NCBI GenBank assembly: GCA_018716485.1
Contig: DVJY01000014.1
Coordinates: 1-45,179 of the forward strand
Direction: 5' to 3'
DNA length: 45,179 nucleotides
Source of the DNA: Candidatus Scybalocola faecipullorum
GTDB lineage: Bacteria; Bacillota; Clostridia; Lachnospirales; Lachnospiraceae
Part shown: in pieces, positions 1 to 7,963 of the stretch
Numbering within the stretch: position 1 is the first letter of the stretch
How the letters are laid out: the number at the start of each line of letters is the position of its first letter
Made by a program: the position numbers and the translations under genes
The notes under the pieces: model-generated
Told to the model about the DNA's origin: nothing
Databases searched by the model: none
The model's input: the letters and a program-made list of their open reading frames with translations, nothing else

Positions 1-121
1 TGTATATATGTGAAATGTTAAGTGTGGTAACTCAACAATACAACATATATTCAAAAACTGCTACTTTTTTTGAAAAAGTTGTGGTTTCACGTACTTAGGG
101 CTAGCCGCCGCGCTAGCGGCT

Positions 122-130
122 TGGTACAAT
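122..130 (+). promoter_or_regulatory. Extended -10 promoter candidate for the first operon
   Basis: TGG followed by TACAAT fits the TGn extended -10 form; no convincing -35 lies 17 bases upstream. The -35 area is instead occupied by an imperfect GC-rich hairpin (about 91-127) built around two GCTAGC copies, and a small perfect hairpin lies at 63-79 (ACTTTTT/AAAAAGT). No gene is visible in positions 1-220. The same TGn-TACAAT arrangement precedes the second leader copy near 37167-37175, which supports the call. Confidence 0.45.
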
Positions 131-154
131 ACAGTATAGAAATATAAAGAAGAA

Positions 155-220
155 AGTTTAGAAGTAAACTTCCAAATCTGCCATTATTGACGCAGCAGGT
201 GCGTCAGGAAAGAGGAAACG
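155..220 (+). promoter_or_regulatory. 66-nt structured 5' leader, copy A
   Basis: These 66 bases match 37221-37286 at 62 of 66 positions with no gaps, and both copies end exactly at a start codon. Two stem-loops can be drawn: TTTAGAAG-TAAA-CTTCCAAA at 157-176, where one A-C mismatch weakens the stem, and GACGCA-GCAGG-TGCGTC at 189-205. The Shine-Dalgarno run AGGAAAGAGG follows the second stem directly. It could be a cis-acting RNA or a translation-enhancing leader. I do not recognise it as a known riboswitch class. Confidence 0.6.
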
Positions 221-670
221 ATGGTGATTAGAACTTATCAGCCGTCAGACTGCAAAGCGATTCTGGCGTTGTTTTATGATACAGTACATACAGTGAATGC
301 CGCGGATTATACTCGGGAACAGCTGGATGCATGGGCGGATGGCAAAGCGGATTCCAAACAGTGGAATGATTCATTGACAGCGCATTACAGCCTTGTGGCC
401 GAAGAAAACGGCAGGATTATTGCTTTCGGCGATATTGACAGCCGTACAGGCTATCTTGACCGACTGTATGTCCATAAAGATTATCAGAGGCATGGCGCTG
501 CGTCGGCGATCTGCGACCGGCTGGAACAGTCGGCGCATGGAAAGATCACAACCCATGCCTCTATTACAGCCAAACCGTTTTTTGAAAAGCGGGGATATCA
601 TGTGGTCAGGGCGCAGCAGGTGGAGCGGCATGGCGTATGGCTGACAAACTTTGTGATGGAAAAATTTTAG
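221..670 (+). CDS. GNAT family N-acetyltransferase
   Basis: This 149-residue protein has the size and layout of a single-domain GNAT acetyltransferase, which moves an acetyl group from acetyl-CoA to an amine. The acetyl-CoA loop is visible as YQRHGAAS (about residues 88-95), after the typical strand RLYVHKD. The C-terminal FFEKRGYHVV is the usual GNAT beta6-beta7 element. The substrate cannot be read from sequence. The start follows AGGAAAGAGG and lies at the end of the duplicated 66-nt leader. A nitrilase-family gene follows after 33 bases and is probably co-transcribed. Confidence 0.85.
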   Translation: MVIRTYQPSDCKAILALFYDTVHTVNAADYTREQLDAWADGKADSKQWNDSLTAHYSLVAEENGRIIAFGDIDSRTGYLDRLYVHKDYQRHGAASAICDRLEQSAHGKITTHASITAKPFFEKRGYHVVRAQQVERHGVWLTNFVMEKF

Positions 671-703
671 GACTGGATGAAAACAGGAAGGAGGCGATAG
701 CCG

Positions 704-1582
704 ATGGGTATGCTGAATGTGGCGCTGTTGCAAATAATGCCGGGGAAAACACTTGAGGAAAACAGAGATATCGGGCTTGATGCCTGTCGGAAGGCAAAGG
801 CGGCAGGTGCGGATATTGCGCTGTTTCCGGAGATGTGGAGCAGCGGCTATGATATTCCGGAAGATGTGTCGGCGCTCCGGGATAAAGCCATTGGGGCAGA
901 CAGCGCTTTTATAAAAGCCTTTGAACAATGTGCCCGCGAATTGGATTTGGCGATCGGAATTACGCTTTTGGAAGCGTGGGAGCCGCTGCCGAGGAATACG
1001 CTCATTGTGTTTGACCGGCACGGTCAAAAAGTGCTGACGTATGCAAAAGTACATACATGTGATTTCGGTGAGGAGCGGCGTCTGACGCCCGGCGATGATT
1101 TTTATGCGGCGGATCTGGAAACCGGGGCCGGAAATGTAAAAATCGGCGCTATGATCTGTTATGACAGGGAGTTTCCTGAGAGTGCAAGAATACTGATGCT
1201 TAAAGGAGCGGAGATTATTCTCGTGCCAAATGCCTGCCCGATGGAAATCAACCGGCTTGCCCAGTTAAGGAGCAGAGCATTTGAAAATATGTCCGGTATT
1301 GCCACATGCAATTATCCTCAGGGACAGCCGGACTGCAACGGTCATTCCTCCGCCTTTGACGGTGTGGCCTATATTCCTGACGTTCAGGATTCAAGGGATA
1401 TGTGCATTTTGGAAGCCGGCGCCGGGGCGGGAATTTATATGGCTTCTTTTGACATGGATATGCTCAGAGATTACCGAAAAACTGAGGTTCACGGCAACGC
1501 TTACCGGCATCCGCGGAAGTATCATCTGCTGACGGATGAAAGGATTTGCGCGCCGTTTATAAGGAATGACCGCAGAGATTGA
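704..1582 (+). CDS. Carbon-nitrogen hydrolase (nitrilase superfamily)
   Basis: A 292-residue cytosolic amidase of the nitrilase superfamily. The Glu-Lys-Cys catalytic triad is clear: E43 in FPEMW, K115 in YAKVH, and C152 in MICYDREFPE. The family hydrolyses non-peptide C-N bonds, for example in omega-amides or N-carbamoyl compounds. The substrate is not evident. An AGGAGG site about 8 bases upstream supports the ATG at 704; a second in-frame ATG lies two codons later. Together with the preceding GNAT it forms a two-gene unit unrelated in obvious function to the sugar cluster downstream. Confidence 0.88.
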   Translation: MGMLNVALLQIMPGKTLEENRDIGLDACRKAKAAGADIALFPEMWSSGYDIPEDVSALRDKAIGADSAFIKAFEQCARELDLAIGITLLEAWEPLPRNTLIVFDRHGQKVLTYAKVHTCDFGEERRLTPGDDFYAADLETGAGNVKIGAMICYDREFPESARILMLKGAEIILVPNACPMEINRLAQLRSRAFENMSGIATCNYPQGQPDCNGHSSAFDGVAYIPDVQDSRDMCILEAGAGAGIYMASFDMDMLRDYRKTEVHGNAYRHPRKYHLLTDERICAPFIRNDRRD

Positions 1583-1653
1583 TTGTAAACTTATTTTATC
1601 ATAGGATTGTGTTATATATTTATGATATTTTGCAAGAAATCTGAGAATGACTT

Positions 1654-1662
1654 TGCTATACT
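1654..1662 (+). promoter_or_regulatory. Extended -10 promoter candidate for the sugar oxidoreductase cluster
   Basis: TGC-TATACT matches TGnTATAAT well and lies about 60 bases before the first oxidoreductase. A TTGCAA upstream (1630-1635) is too far away, at 21 bases, to be a standard -35. No catabolite-repression operator was recognised in the 141-base gap. Confidence 0.4.
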
Positions 1663-1723
1663 GCTATTGAAATGAAAAAGCAATAAAATATTTTATATAT
1701 TTTACATTGGAGGTATAAAAGAT

Positions 1724-2797
1724 ATGAGAAACATGCGTGCAGGAATCATCGGATGCGGCGGCATTGCAAACAGCAAACATCTGCCGGCAATTAAAAAAAT
1801 GGGTAAAATCGATATGGTAGCTTTCTGTGATATTATTCCGGAAAGAGCTGAGAAAGCAAGAGAAGAATACGGTACCGAAGACGCGCAGGTATTCACAGAT
1901 TACAAAGAACTTTTAAAACTAGATCTTGATGCGGTTTATGTGACAACACCGAACCGTGAGCACAGTTTTATTTCTATTGATGCTATGAAAGCAGGAAAGA
2001 ACGTACTTTGCGAAAAACCGATGGCAAAGACATCAGCGGAAGCAAAAGCTATGCTGGATACAGCAAAAGAGACAGGCAAGATTTTAACCATCGGTTACCA
2101 GAACAGATACCGTGCAGACTCTACATATTTGAAGAGAGCATGTGACAATGATGAACTGGGCGATATTTACTATGCAAAAGCACATGCGATCAGACGCCGT
2201 GCCGTGCCGACATGGGGTGTATTTTTAAATGAAGAAGAACAGGGCGGCGGACCATTGATCGATATCGGCACACATGCCCTTGACCTGACACTTTGGATGA
2301 TGAACAACTATGAACCGGATATGGTTATGGGTTCTGTATATAAGAAATTAGGCGATCAGACAGAAACAGCTAATGCATGGGGCGACTGGAATCCGGAAGA
2401 ATATACCGTTGAAGATTCTGCATTCGGCTTCATTAAGATGAAAAACGGCGCTACGATCGTACTTGAATCCGCATGGGCATTGAACACACTGGATGTTGAT
2501 GAAGCAAAAACATCTCTGTGCGGTACAAAAGCAGGCGCAGATATGAAAGACGGCCTGCGCATCAACAGAGTTAAATACAACAAACAGATTGTTGAAAAAC
2601 CGGCGCTGGACGGAGAAGGCGTGGCTTTCTTTGATGCAGAAGGCGAAGAACCGAGCGTGATCGAGCAGGAAACATTCTACAATGCGGTCATGAACGGCAA
2701 AGATGTTGTCGTTAAACCGGAACAGGCTTATGTAGTGACACAGATCCTTGAAGCTATTTACAAATCTGCAGCTACAGGAGAAGTTGTTAAGTTTTAA
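1724..2797 (+). CDS. Gfo/Idh/MocA family oxidoreductase (first copy)
   Basis: A 357-residue NAD(P)-dependent dehydrogenase of the Gfo/Idh/MocA family, which oxidises or reduces hydroxyl groups of sugars, inositols and their derivatives. The Rossmann loop is GCGGIA (10-15), the family EKP motif is at 97-99 with catalytic Lys98, and Asp180 and His184 in LIDIGTH are the other expected catalytic residues. A strong GGAGG site precedes the ATG. The next gene, a TIM-barrel isomerase/epimerase, starts 18 bases after the stop, and a second family member follows, which points to one pathway. The substrate is unknown; a 3-keto-glycoside or inositol-type intermediate is plausible by context only. Confidence 0.92.
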   Translation: MRNMRAGIIGCGGIANSKHLPAIKKMGKIDMVAFCDIIPERAEKAREEYGTEDAQVFTDYKELLKLDLDAVYVTTPNREHSFISIDAMKAGKNVLCEKPMAKTSAEAKAMLDTAKETGKILTIGYQNRYRADSTYLKRACDNDELGDIYYAKAHAIRRRAVPTWGVFLNEEEQGGGPLIDIGTHALDLTLWMMNNYEPDMVMGSVYKKLGDQTETANAWGDWNPEEYTVEDSAFGFIKMKNGATIVLESAWALNTLDVDEAKTSLCGTKAGADMKDGLRINRVKYNKQIVEKPALDGEGVAFFDAEGEEPSVIEQETFYNAVMNGKDVVVKPEQAYVVTQILEAIYKSAATGEVVKF

Positions 2798-2815
2798 TTT
2801 CAGGAGGAAAAATAA

Positions 2816-3787
2816 ATGAAAATTGGTGTATTTAATCCGGTCGTTCAGAATATGACATTTGATGAAGCATGCGCATATCTTTCAGGCAAAGGCGCCCAGA
2901 TGATCGAAATCGGATGCGGCGGCTACCCGGGAAAAGCACACTGTGATCCTGATGTCCTTTTAAATGATGAAGGCAAGCTGAACGAATTTAAAGCCACACT
3001 TGAAAAATATAACCTTCAGATCAGCGCATTGAGCGCTCACGGCAATATGCTTCACCCGAATAAAGAGATTGCCGCTAAATTTGAACATGACTTAAACAAC
3101 GCCATCCTTCTGGCAGAAAAGTTGAATGTACCGATTGTCAATACATTTTCAGGATGCCCGGGCGACTGCGAAAACTCTGAAAAACCAAACTGGGTAACGT
3201 GCGCATGGCCGGAAGATTTTGCTGAAATTCTTGAATGGCAGTGGAATGAGGTGCTCATTCCTTACTGGAAAGAAAAAGTAAAATTCGCGAAAGCACACAA
3301 TGTACATAAAATTGCTTTGGAACTGCATCCGGGATTCTGTGTTTATAATACAAAATCACTGCTCCGTTTAAGAGAAGCAGTAGGTCCGGAAATCGGCGCA
3401 AATTTCGATCCGAGCCATGTTGTATGGCAGCAGATGGATCCGGTCGTATGTATCCGTGAACTTGGAAAAGCGGGCGCGATCTTCCATTTCCACGCAAAAG
3501 ATACTTTCGTAGATCCGTATAATACTGCTGTAAACGGCGTTCTCGATACAACACCTTATGGTGAATTCCTGAACCGCTCATGGACATTCCGTTCCGTTGG
3601 CTACGGTCATGACGCTTCCTACTGGAAAGCCATCATGTCTGAACTTCGTATGGCAGGTTATGACTATGCCATCAGTATCGAACATGAAGACGGCCTGATG
3701 AGCCAGAACGAAGGATTGACGAAAGCTATCGAAATGCTGAAAGAGGTATTAATGTTTGAAAGCACCGGTGAGATGTACTGGGCTTAA
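2816..3787 (+). CDS. Sugar phosphate isomerase/epimerase-like TIM-barrel enzyme
   Basis: This 323-residue protein belongs to the xylose isomerase-like TIM-barrel superfamily, which includes IolE, IolH and DgpC-type C-glycoside lyases. Metal ligands expected for the fold are visible: E169 (ALELHPG), D198 (NFDPSH), H226 or H224 (FHFHAKD) and E289 (SIEHED). The family carries out isomerisation, epimerisation, dehydration or lyase reactions on sugars and ketosugars using Mn or a similar metal. It is at the long end of the family, with an insertion rich in Trp and Pro near 120-150. It lies between two Gfo/Idh/MocA dehydrogenases. No small DUF6379-type partner of the C-glycoside lyases is present. 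Confidence 0.88.
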   Translation: MKIGVFNPVVQNMTFDEACAYLSGKGAQMIEIGCGGYPGKAHCDPDVLLNDEGKLNEFKATLEKYNLQISALSAHGNMLHPNKEIAAKFEHDLNNAILLAEKLNVPIVNTFSGCPGDCENSEKPNWVTCAWPEDFAEILEWQWNEVLIPYWKEKVKFAKAHNVHKIALELHPGFCVYNTKSLLRLREAVGPEIGANFDPSHVVWQQMDPVVCIRELGKAGAIFHFHAKDTFVDPYNTAVNGVLDTTPYGEFLNRSWTFRSVGYGHDASYWKAIMSELRMAGYDYAISIEHEDGLMSQNEGLTKAIEMLKEVLMFESTGEMYWA

Positions 3788-3797
3788 GATTGTATTC

Positions 3798-3829
3798 ACA
3801 GGCGCAGGACGTATGCTCTACGCCTGTTT
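3798..3829 (+). other. Intercistronic stem-loop
   Basis: ACAGGCG (3798-3804) pairs with CGCCTGT (3821-3827), followed only by TT. It may protect the mRNA or act as a weak attenuator between the isomerase and the second oxidoreductase. The U-run is too short for a confident terminator. Confidence 0.4.
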
Positions 3830-3870
3830 CTGTTTAAATAAAGAGACAAAAGAAATGAGGAAATAAAGCA

Positions 3871-4914
3871 ATGGCAAGAGAATTTAAAATGGCGATCGTC
3901 GGTTTTGGAGGCATGGCAAACTGGCATCGCGAATTAGTCGAAACGATCGATCACCTGACTGTGAAAGGTGTTTATGATATTAAGCAGGAACGCATGGATT
4001 ACGCAAAAGAACTGGGACTTAAAGCCTACGAAAGTCTGGATGATATTTTGGCTGATGACGAAATAGATCTCGTTTTGTGCGCAACGCCGAATGATGTTCA
4101 TAAAGAAGTTGTGATTAAAACATTAAACGCAGGAAAATATGTACTCTGTGAAAAACCGGCAACAATGCATTCCAAAGATTTTGAGGAAATGATAGCGGCA
4201 CAGAAAACATCAAAGCTGTTTGTTCATCAGAACAGACGCTGGGATGAAGATTACCTGACGGTAAGAAATATTTTGGACAAGAAGATGCTGGGGCCTGTTT
4301 TTAAAATCGAGTCGAGAGTTCACGGCTCAAGGGGTATTCCGGGTGACTGGAGAGGCACCGTGGAACACGGCGGCGGTATGGTTTTGGACTGGGGCGTTCA
4401 TCTTTTAGATCAGGCGCTTCAGATGTTCCCGGGAAAGATTACTTCTGTTTATGCCACAGAAACCCATGTGACCAATGAACTGGTCGATGACGGTTTTACA
4501 GTTAACCTTCAGTTTGAAAACGGACCGCTGTTTGTAGTGGAGGTTGGCACAAGCAACTTTATCAATCTGCCGAGATGGTATGTCATGGGCCGGGATGGAT
4601 CTGCAGTGATTGAAGACTGGGATTTGAGCGGCAAATGTGTCTGCATTACGGATTGGGATAAAAATGACGCAGTCCCTGTGAAGACAACCGCAGGTCTGAC
4701 AAAGACGATGGCGCCGAGAACAGAAGATACGATCAGCACACAGCCGCTGCCAATCGTACACAGCGATATCAGAGATCATTATAAAAATTTGATGGCAGTG
4801 ATGGAAGGCAAAGAAGAGCAGCTGATTAAAAATGAAGAAGTTTTAAGAGTCCTTCGTCTGATGGAATGCATTTTTGAATCTGCAGAGAAAAATCAAGTAA
4901 TGCCCTTTGAATAA
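3871..4914 (+). CDS. Gfo/Idh/MocA family oxidoreductase (second copy)
   Basis: A 347-residue NAD(P)-dependent sugar dehydrogenase with the Rossmann loop GFGGMA (11-16), the EKP motif at 94-96, and D173/H177 in LDWGVH as the catalytic Asp/His. It is clearly diverged from the copy at 1724, so the two probably act on different positions, substrates or in opposite directions rather than being recent duplicates. An 83-base gap with a stem-loop separates it from the isomerase gene. The metallo-hydrolase gene follows after 27 bases, so it belongs to the same transcription unit. Confidence 0.92.
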   Translation: MAREFKMAIVGFGGMANWHRELVETIDHLTVKGVYDIKQERMDYAKELGLKAYESLDDILADDEIDLVLCATPNDVHKEVVIKTLNAGKYVLCEKPATMHSKDFEEMIAAQKTSKLFVHQNRRWDEDYLTVRNILDKKMLGPVFKIESRVHGSRGIPGDWRGTVEHGGGMVLDWGVHLLDQALQMFPGKITSVYATETHVTNELVDDGFTVNLQFENGPLFVVEVGTSNFINLPRWYVMGRDGSAVIEDWDLSGKCVCITDWDKNDAVPVKTTAGLTKTMAPRTEDTISTQPLPIVHSDIRDHYKNLMAVMEGKEEQLIKNEEVLRVLRLMECIFESAEKNQVMPFE

Positions 4915-4941
4915 TCAAGGCTGTATACAGGGGGATAACCG

Positions 4942-5772
4942 ATGAAATTAAAATATTTGGGAACTGCGGCAGCAGAAGGCTGGCCTGCACTGTTTTGTAA
5001 GTGTGAGTCATGTGAGCGGGCGAGAAAATTCGGCGGAAAAAATATCCGCACCCGTTCGCAGTCTATTATCGATAACCGGCTTTTAATTGATTTTGGCCCG
5101 GATACATACTTGCATGTGCTGCAGCATCACATGCCGCTGGAAGATATTCATCATGTACTTGTCACACATTCCCATATTGATCATTTATATCCGTCGGATC
5201 TGATCAATCTTGCCGAGCCTTATGCCCACGGTGTGACGGAACCAATGACTATTTACAGCACGCCGGGGACGGGAGAAAAAATCCGCCTCGTTTTAAAAGC
5301 AGAGGATGACTCGGATAATCTGTCAGAGAGAATGATTTTTAAAGAAGTGACTGAGTTTGTGCCTTTTAAAGTAATGGATTATACGGTGACGCCGCTGCTG
5401 GCAAAGCATATGGTTCATGAAAAATGTTTTATTTATCTGATCACAGATCCGGACGGAAAAACATTGCTTTATGCCAATGATACGGCATGGTTCCCGGAAG
5501 AAACATGGAAGTATTTGGAAAGCTGCCATCTGGATGCGGTCAGCTTGGACTGTACGATGGTTTTTGAACCGGACTGTCTGACCCACATGGGCTTTGAAAG
5601 CAATATAAAAGCAAAGAACAAACTGCTGGCGATGGGCAGCGCTGATGCACATACGATATTTGTCGTGAACCATTTCAGCCACAACGGTTTGGCAAGTCAT
5701 GAAGAAATCGAAACAAGGGCCGGCAAAGAAGGATTTCTTACGGCTTATGATGGGTTTGAAATTACGATTTGA
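4942..5772 (+). CDS. PhnP-like MBL-fold metallo-hydrolase
   Basis: A 276-residue metallo-beta-lactamase-fold protein. The dinuclear metal motif HSHIDH is at 76-81. An N-terminal Cys cluster (C19, C21, C24 in FCKCESCERAR) resembles the structural zinc site of PhnP. The opening YLGTAAAEGWP is typical of PhnP-like phosphodiesterases and related hydrolases. PhnP itself opens cyclic ribose phosphates, but no phn genes are nearby, so the substrate here is more likely an intermediate of the sugar pathway. ATG at 4942 follows GGGGG at -8. The catalytic class is well supported; the exact reaction is not. Confidence 0.85.
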   Translation: MKLKYLGTAAAEGWPALFCKCESCERARKFGGKNIRTRSQSIIDNRLLIDFGPDTYLHVLQHHMPLEDIHHVLVTHSHIDHLYPSDLINLAEPYAHGVTEPMTIYSTPGTGEKIRLVLKAEDDSDNLSERMIFKEVTEFVPFKVMDYTVTPLLAKHMVHEKCFIYLITDPDGKTLLYANDTAWFPEETWKYLESCHLDAVSLDCTMVFEPDCLTHMGFESNIKAKNKLLAMGSADAHTIFVVNHFSHNGLASHEEIETRAGKEGFLTAYDGFEITI

Positions 5773-5787
5773 TATTTGATAATACAG

Positions 5788-5811
5788 GGCTAAGAGCGAA
5801 AGCTTTTAGCC
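5788..5811 (+). other. Intercistronic stem-loop with GAAA tetraloop
   Basis: GGCTAAGAGC and GCTTTTAGCC form ten pairs, one of them G-U, closed by a GAAA (GNRA) loop. There is no U-tract after it, so it is more likely a processing or stability element than a terminator. Confidence 0.45.
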
Positions 5812-5853
5812 TTGATGTGATTCGATGTGATTTTTGTAAAAAGGGGCGGTTAT

Positions 5854-6651
5854 ATGATCAAAATTATTACAAGAAGCGATGACGCAGGTTCCAGCAAAGG
5901 TGCCAATCAGGCGATTTTTGAGGCAGTAAATCATCCGTTTGTCAAAAATATTTCCATGATGGCTCCTGGGCATTATATTGAAGAAGCTGCACAATATCTA
6001 AAAGATAAGAAGCATATTTGTCTGGGCATGCATTTTACAATGAATGCCGAGTGGGACAACGTGAAATGGGGGCCGGTCAGTCCGGCAGAAGACGTCGGGG
6101 CAATGCTTGATGCGTCCGGCAATTTTCTCGCGGAACCCAAGTTAAGCAGCGCCAACGGAGTGACTATAGAAATGATCCGAAAAGAATGGAATGCTCAGCT
6201 GGATCGGCTGACCCGTCTCGGGCTGGATATCCGCTATGCGGATTCACACATGTTTCCTGAAATCGCGTTTGAAGGCCTTGACGATGAGATGAGCCGGTGG
6301 ATACAGGAAAAAGGACTTGTGGATCACCGGTATTTTTACAATATTCTTCCGCAGATTGATGATATTTCACAGAAGGCTGGCCTGTTTGAAAAAGTTTTAT
6401 CCCAGACAGCGCCGGGACAGTATTTTTATCTGACCCATCCTGCAGTTCCGACGCAGGATATGTATCTGACCGGAAACAGCGGCAATAAAACAGAAAATAT
6501 TGTCAGCCACAGAGAAAAAGACTATCAATTCATTATTTCAGAAGCAGCGGTAAAATTGTGCGAAAAATATGATGCAGTGACGATCCGGTATGATGAGGCC
6601 GATGCTTCGGCAGGAGATAAAGATTCGGGAAGAAAATGGCTTCAGGCATAA
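5854..6651 (+). CDS. YdjC/ChbG-family carbohydrate deacetylase
   Basis: A 265-residue protein of the YdjC fold. ChbG of this family removes an acetyl group from chitobiose or chitobiose phosphate. The expected metal-binding residues are visible: D9/D10 in TRSDDAG, H60 in LGMHFTMN and H132 in ADSHMF. Start at 5854 is chosen because MIKIITRSDD is the conserved N-terminus and an AGGGGCGG precedes it; an upstream in-frame ATG at 5827 has no good ribosome site. It lies between two MBL-fold hydrolases in the sugar cluster, suggesting that the substrate or an intermediate is acylated. Deacetylase activity is inferred from family membership. Confidence 0.85.
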   Translation: MIKIITRSDDAGSSKGANQAIFEAVNHPFVKNISMMAPGHYIEEAAQYLKDKKHICLGMHFTMNAEWDNVKWGPVSPAEDVGAMLDASGNFLAEPKLSSANGVTIEMIRKEWNAQLDRLTRLGLDIRYADSHMFPEIAFEGLDDEMSRWIQEKGLVDHRYFYNILPQIDDISQKAGLFEKVLSQTAPGQYFYLTHPAVPTQDMYLTGNSGNKTENIVSHREKDYQFIISEAAVKLCEKYDAVTIRYDEADASAGDKDSGRKWLQA

Positions 6652-6670
6652 ATCGGAGGAGGAAAAGATT

Positions 6671-7486
6671 ATGGCAAATCCATATTATACAGTGCATCAG
6701 ATTGATGCGCATACATGGCATATAGAAGACTACTTTCATGATTATATGTATGTTGTGGAAGGCGGATCGCAGGCAGCCGTCATTGACACGGGCATGGGAC
6801 TTCCGGGGCTTAAAGCGGCGGTTCAGTCAGTGACAGACCGTCCGCTGATTGTTTTAAATACTCACGGACATCTGGATCATACCGGCGCCAACGGGGAGTT
6901 TGACGAAGTGTACATTAATTTAACCGATGAGGCGCTGATGCACAAACACAGCAGCGAAGCTTACCGCAAAGTGTCGATTCCTGCTTTTATGGAGGAAACA
7001 GGGACAAAACTGCCGGCTGATGTGACGGATCGACTGATTCATCTCCCGGATTTCCCGAAAGTTCACCCGCTGACAGACGGACAGATCATTGATCTGGGAG
7101 GCAGATTTCTGAAGGTAATCGCCGTGCCGGGACATACAAAGGGCAGTCTTGTTTTTCTTGATGAAGCCAACGGGATGCTTTTTTCAGGCGATATGATGTG
7201 TACCATGGGCATTATGCTCAACTTTGAGGAATCCACCGATGTCAGCACATTTATTGCCTCGATTGAAAAGCTGAAGCAGGAAACGCAGGATAAAGTAGAA
7301 AATATTTATCCGGGGCATCATGTGATCCCGATTTCCACAGAATATTATGACAAATATATTGCGTGCGGGCATAAACTGCTCAAAGACAGTACCGGTTCGG
7401 TTGTAGAGCATGGCACGTTCGGAGATTTTTACCGGTTCCATGATGCAGATATCAGTTTGACTTTCGTAGAAAGTACGCGGAAATAG
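6671..7486 (+). CDS. MBL-fold hydrolase (glyoxalase II-like)
   Basis: A 271-residue metallo-beta-lactamase-fold protein with THGHLDH (H65, H67, D69, H70), PGHTKGS for the next metal ligand, and SGD for the bridging Asp. The layout resembles glyoxalase II and quorum-quenching lactonase relatives and differs from the PhnP-like enzyme two genes upstream. GGAGGAGG precedes the ATG at 6671, so the longer in-frame start at 6590 is not used. Probably the last intact gene of the sugar operon. A lactone or thioester hydrolase role would suit oxidised sugar intermediates, but this is inference. Confidence 0.85.
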   Translation: MANPYYTVHQIDAHTWHIEDYFHDYMYVVEGGSQAAVIDTGMGLPGLKAAVQSVTDRPLIVLNTHGHLDHTGANGEFDEVYINLTDEALMHKHSSEAYRKVSIPAFMEETGTKLPADVTDRLIHLPDFPKVHPLTDGQIIDLGGRFLKVIAVPGHTKGSLVFLDEANGMLFSGDMMCTMGIMLNFEESTDVSTFIASIEKLKQETQDKVENIYPGHHVIPISTEYYDKYIACGHKLLKDSTGSVVEHGTFGDFYRFHDADISLTFVESTRK

Positions 7487-7487
7487 T

Positions 7488-7628
7488 ATGAATATTATAC
7501 TGATGTTTGGGGTGACAGCCTGCTATACGATCAGTTCCCTCAGTGATAAGTATGCGGTTTCTAAAAAACTGAATCTTACAGGCAGTATCATATGCGTCAT
7601 TGGCGTGGCTGCATTTCAAATTCTATAA
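7488..7628 (+). pseudogene. EamA/DMT transporter scar: N-terminus joined to C-terminus
   Basis: This 46-codon frame begins like the first helix of a drug/metabolite transporter (MNIILMFGVTACYTI, then SLSDKYAVSK). It then jumps to KLNLTGSIICVIGVAAFQI, which looks like the last helix of the same family. About 200 or more residues of a normal EamA protein are missing, and the join is in frame. It starts one base after the previous stop codon. It cannot transport anything as it stands. It is most simply an internal deletion that kept both gene ends. Confidence 0.6.
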
Positions 7629-7655
7629 TTCCAATTCTATTTACGGCAATATGTA

Positions 7656-7685
7656 AAGGCTGCACAGCCCTGTCCGTGCAGCCTT
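7656..7685. terminator. Convergent terminator-like hairpin
   Basis: AAGGCTGCAC and GTGCAGCCTT form a ten-pair stem with a ten-base loop between the transporter scar and the reverse-strand spore coat genes. Neither side has a long U-tract (TTT on the reverse strand). Confidence 0.5.
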
Positions 7686-7693
7686 GCATGATT

Positions 7694-7951
7694 TTAAAGT
7701 GTTTTTGAAGTAAACAGCCCTTTGACATGAGCAACTTCCTGAGGAGATGCTTTCTGTGCAGGGACGTAATATTGTTTTTCTCTGGCAATTTCATAAAGTT
7801 CTTCCTGAGAAAGTTCACAGTTGTTTCTGATCTGTTTTAAAACAGATTTTAACTGGGGATTTTCGGTCTGAGGAATCATATCGCCGAACATTTTCAATTC
7901 GCCGTTCAGTCCGGTTAAGGCATCGGCCACCATTGTTTTTTCATTGATCAT
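7694..7951 (-). CDS. CotF-like spore coat protein, second gene of pair
   Basis: An 85-residue protein with the helical pattern of the Coat_F family: MINEKTMVADALTGLNGEL, then ENPQLKSVLKQIRNNCE, then a Tyr-rich end (QYYVPAQ). Small CotF-like proteins of this length are encoded in pairs in many clostridia and are thought to be spore coat components. GGAGG lies 8 bases before the ATG. It is 12 bases downstream of the other family member, so the two are co-transcribed. Presence of the pair argues for a spore-former. Confidence 0.8.
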   Translation of the reverse strand: MINEKTMVADALTGLNGELKMFGDMIPQTENPQLKSVLKQIRNNCELSQEELYEIAREKQYYVPAQKASPQEVAHVKGLFTSKTL

Positions 7952-7963
7952 TTTAAAAACCTC

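Noticed and set aside
155-220. Known riboswitch, such as the NiCo or another metal-sensing class
   Set aside because: The leader is too short and lacks the four-way junction and conserved loops I know for those classes. It stays unclassified.
371-1054. Long reverse-strand open frame of 227 codons
   Set aside because: It lies across the GNAT and nitrilase genes, has no ribosome site and reads as low-quality Arg/His/Cys-rich sequence, typical of a shadow frame.
1724-4914. Assignment as a C-glycoside (puerarin-type) degradation operon
   Set aside because: The two enzyme types fit, but the small partner subunit is missing and sequence resemblance by eye is not enough to name the substrate.
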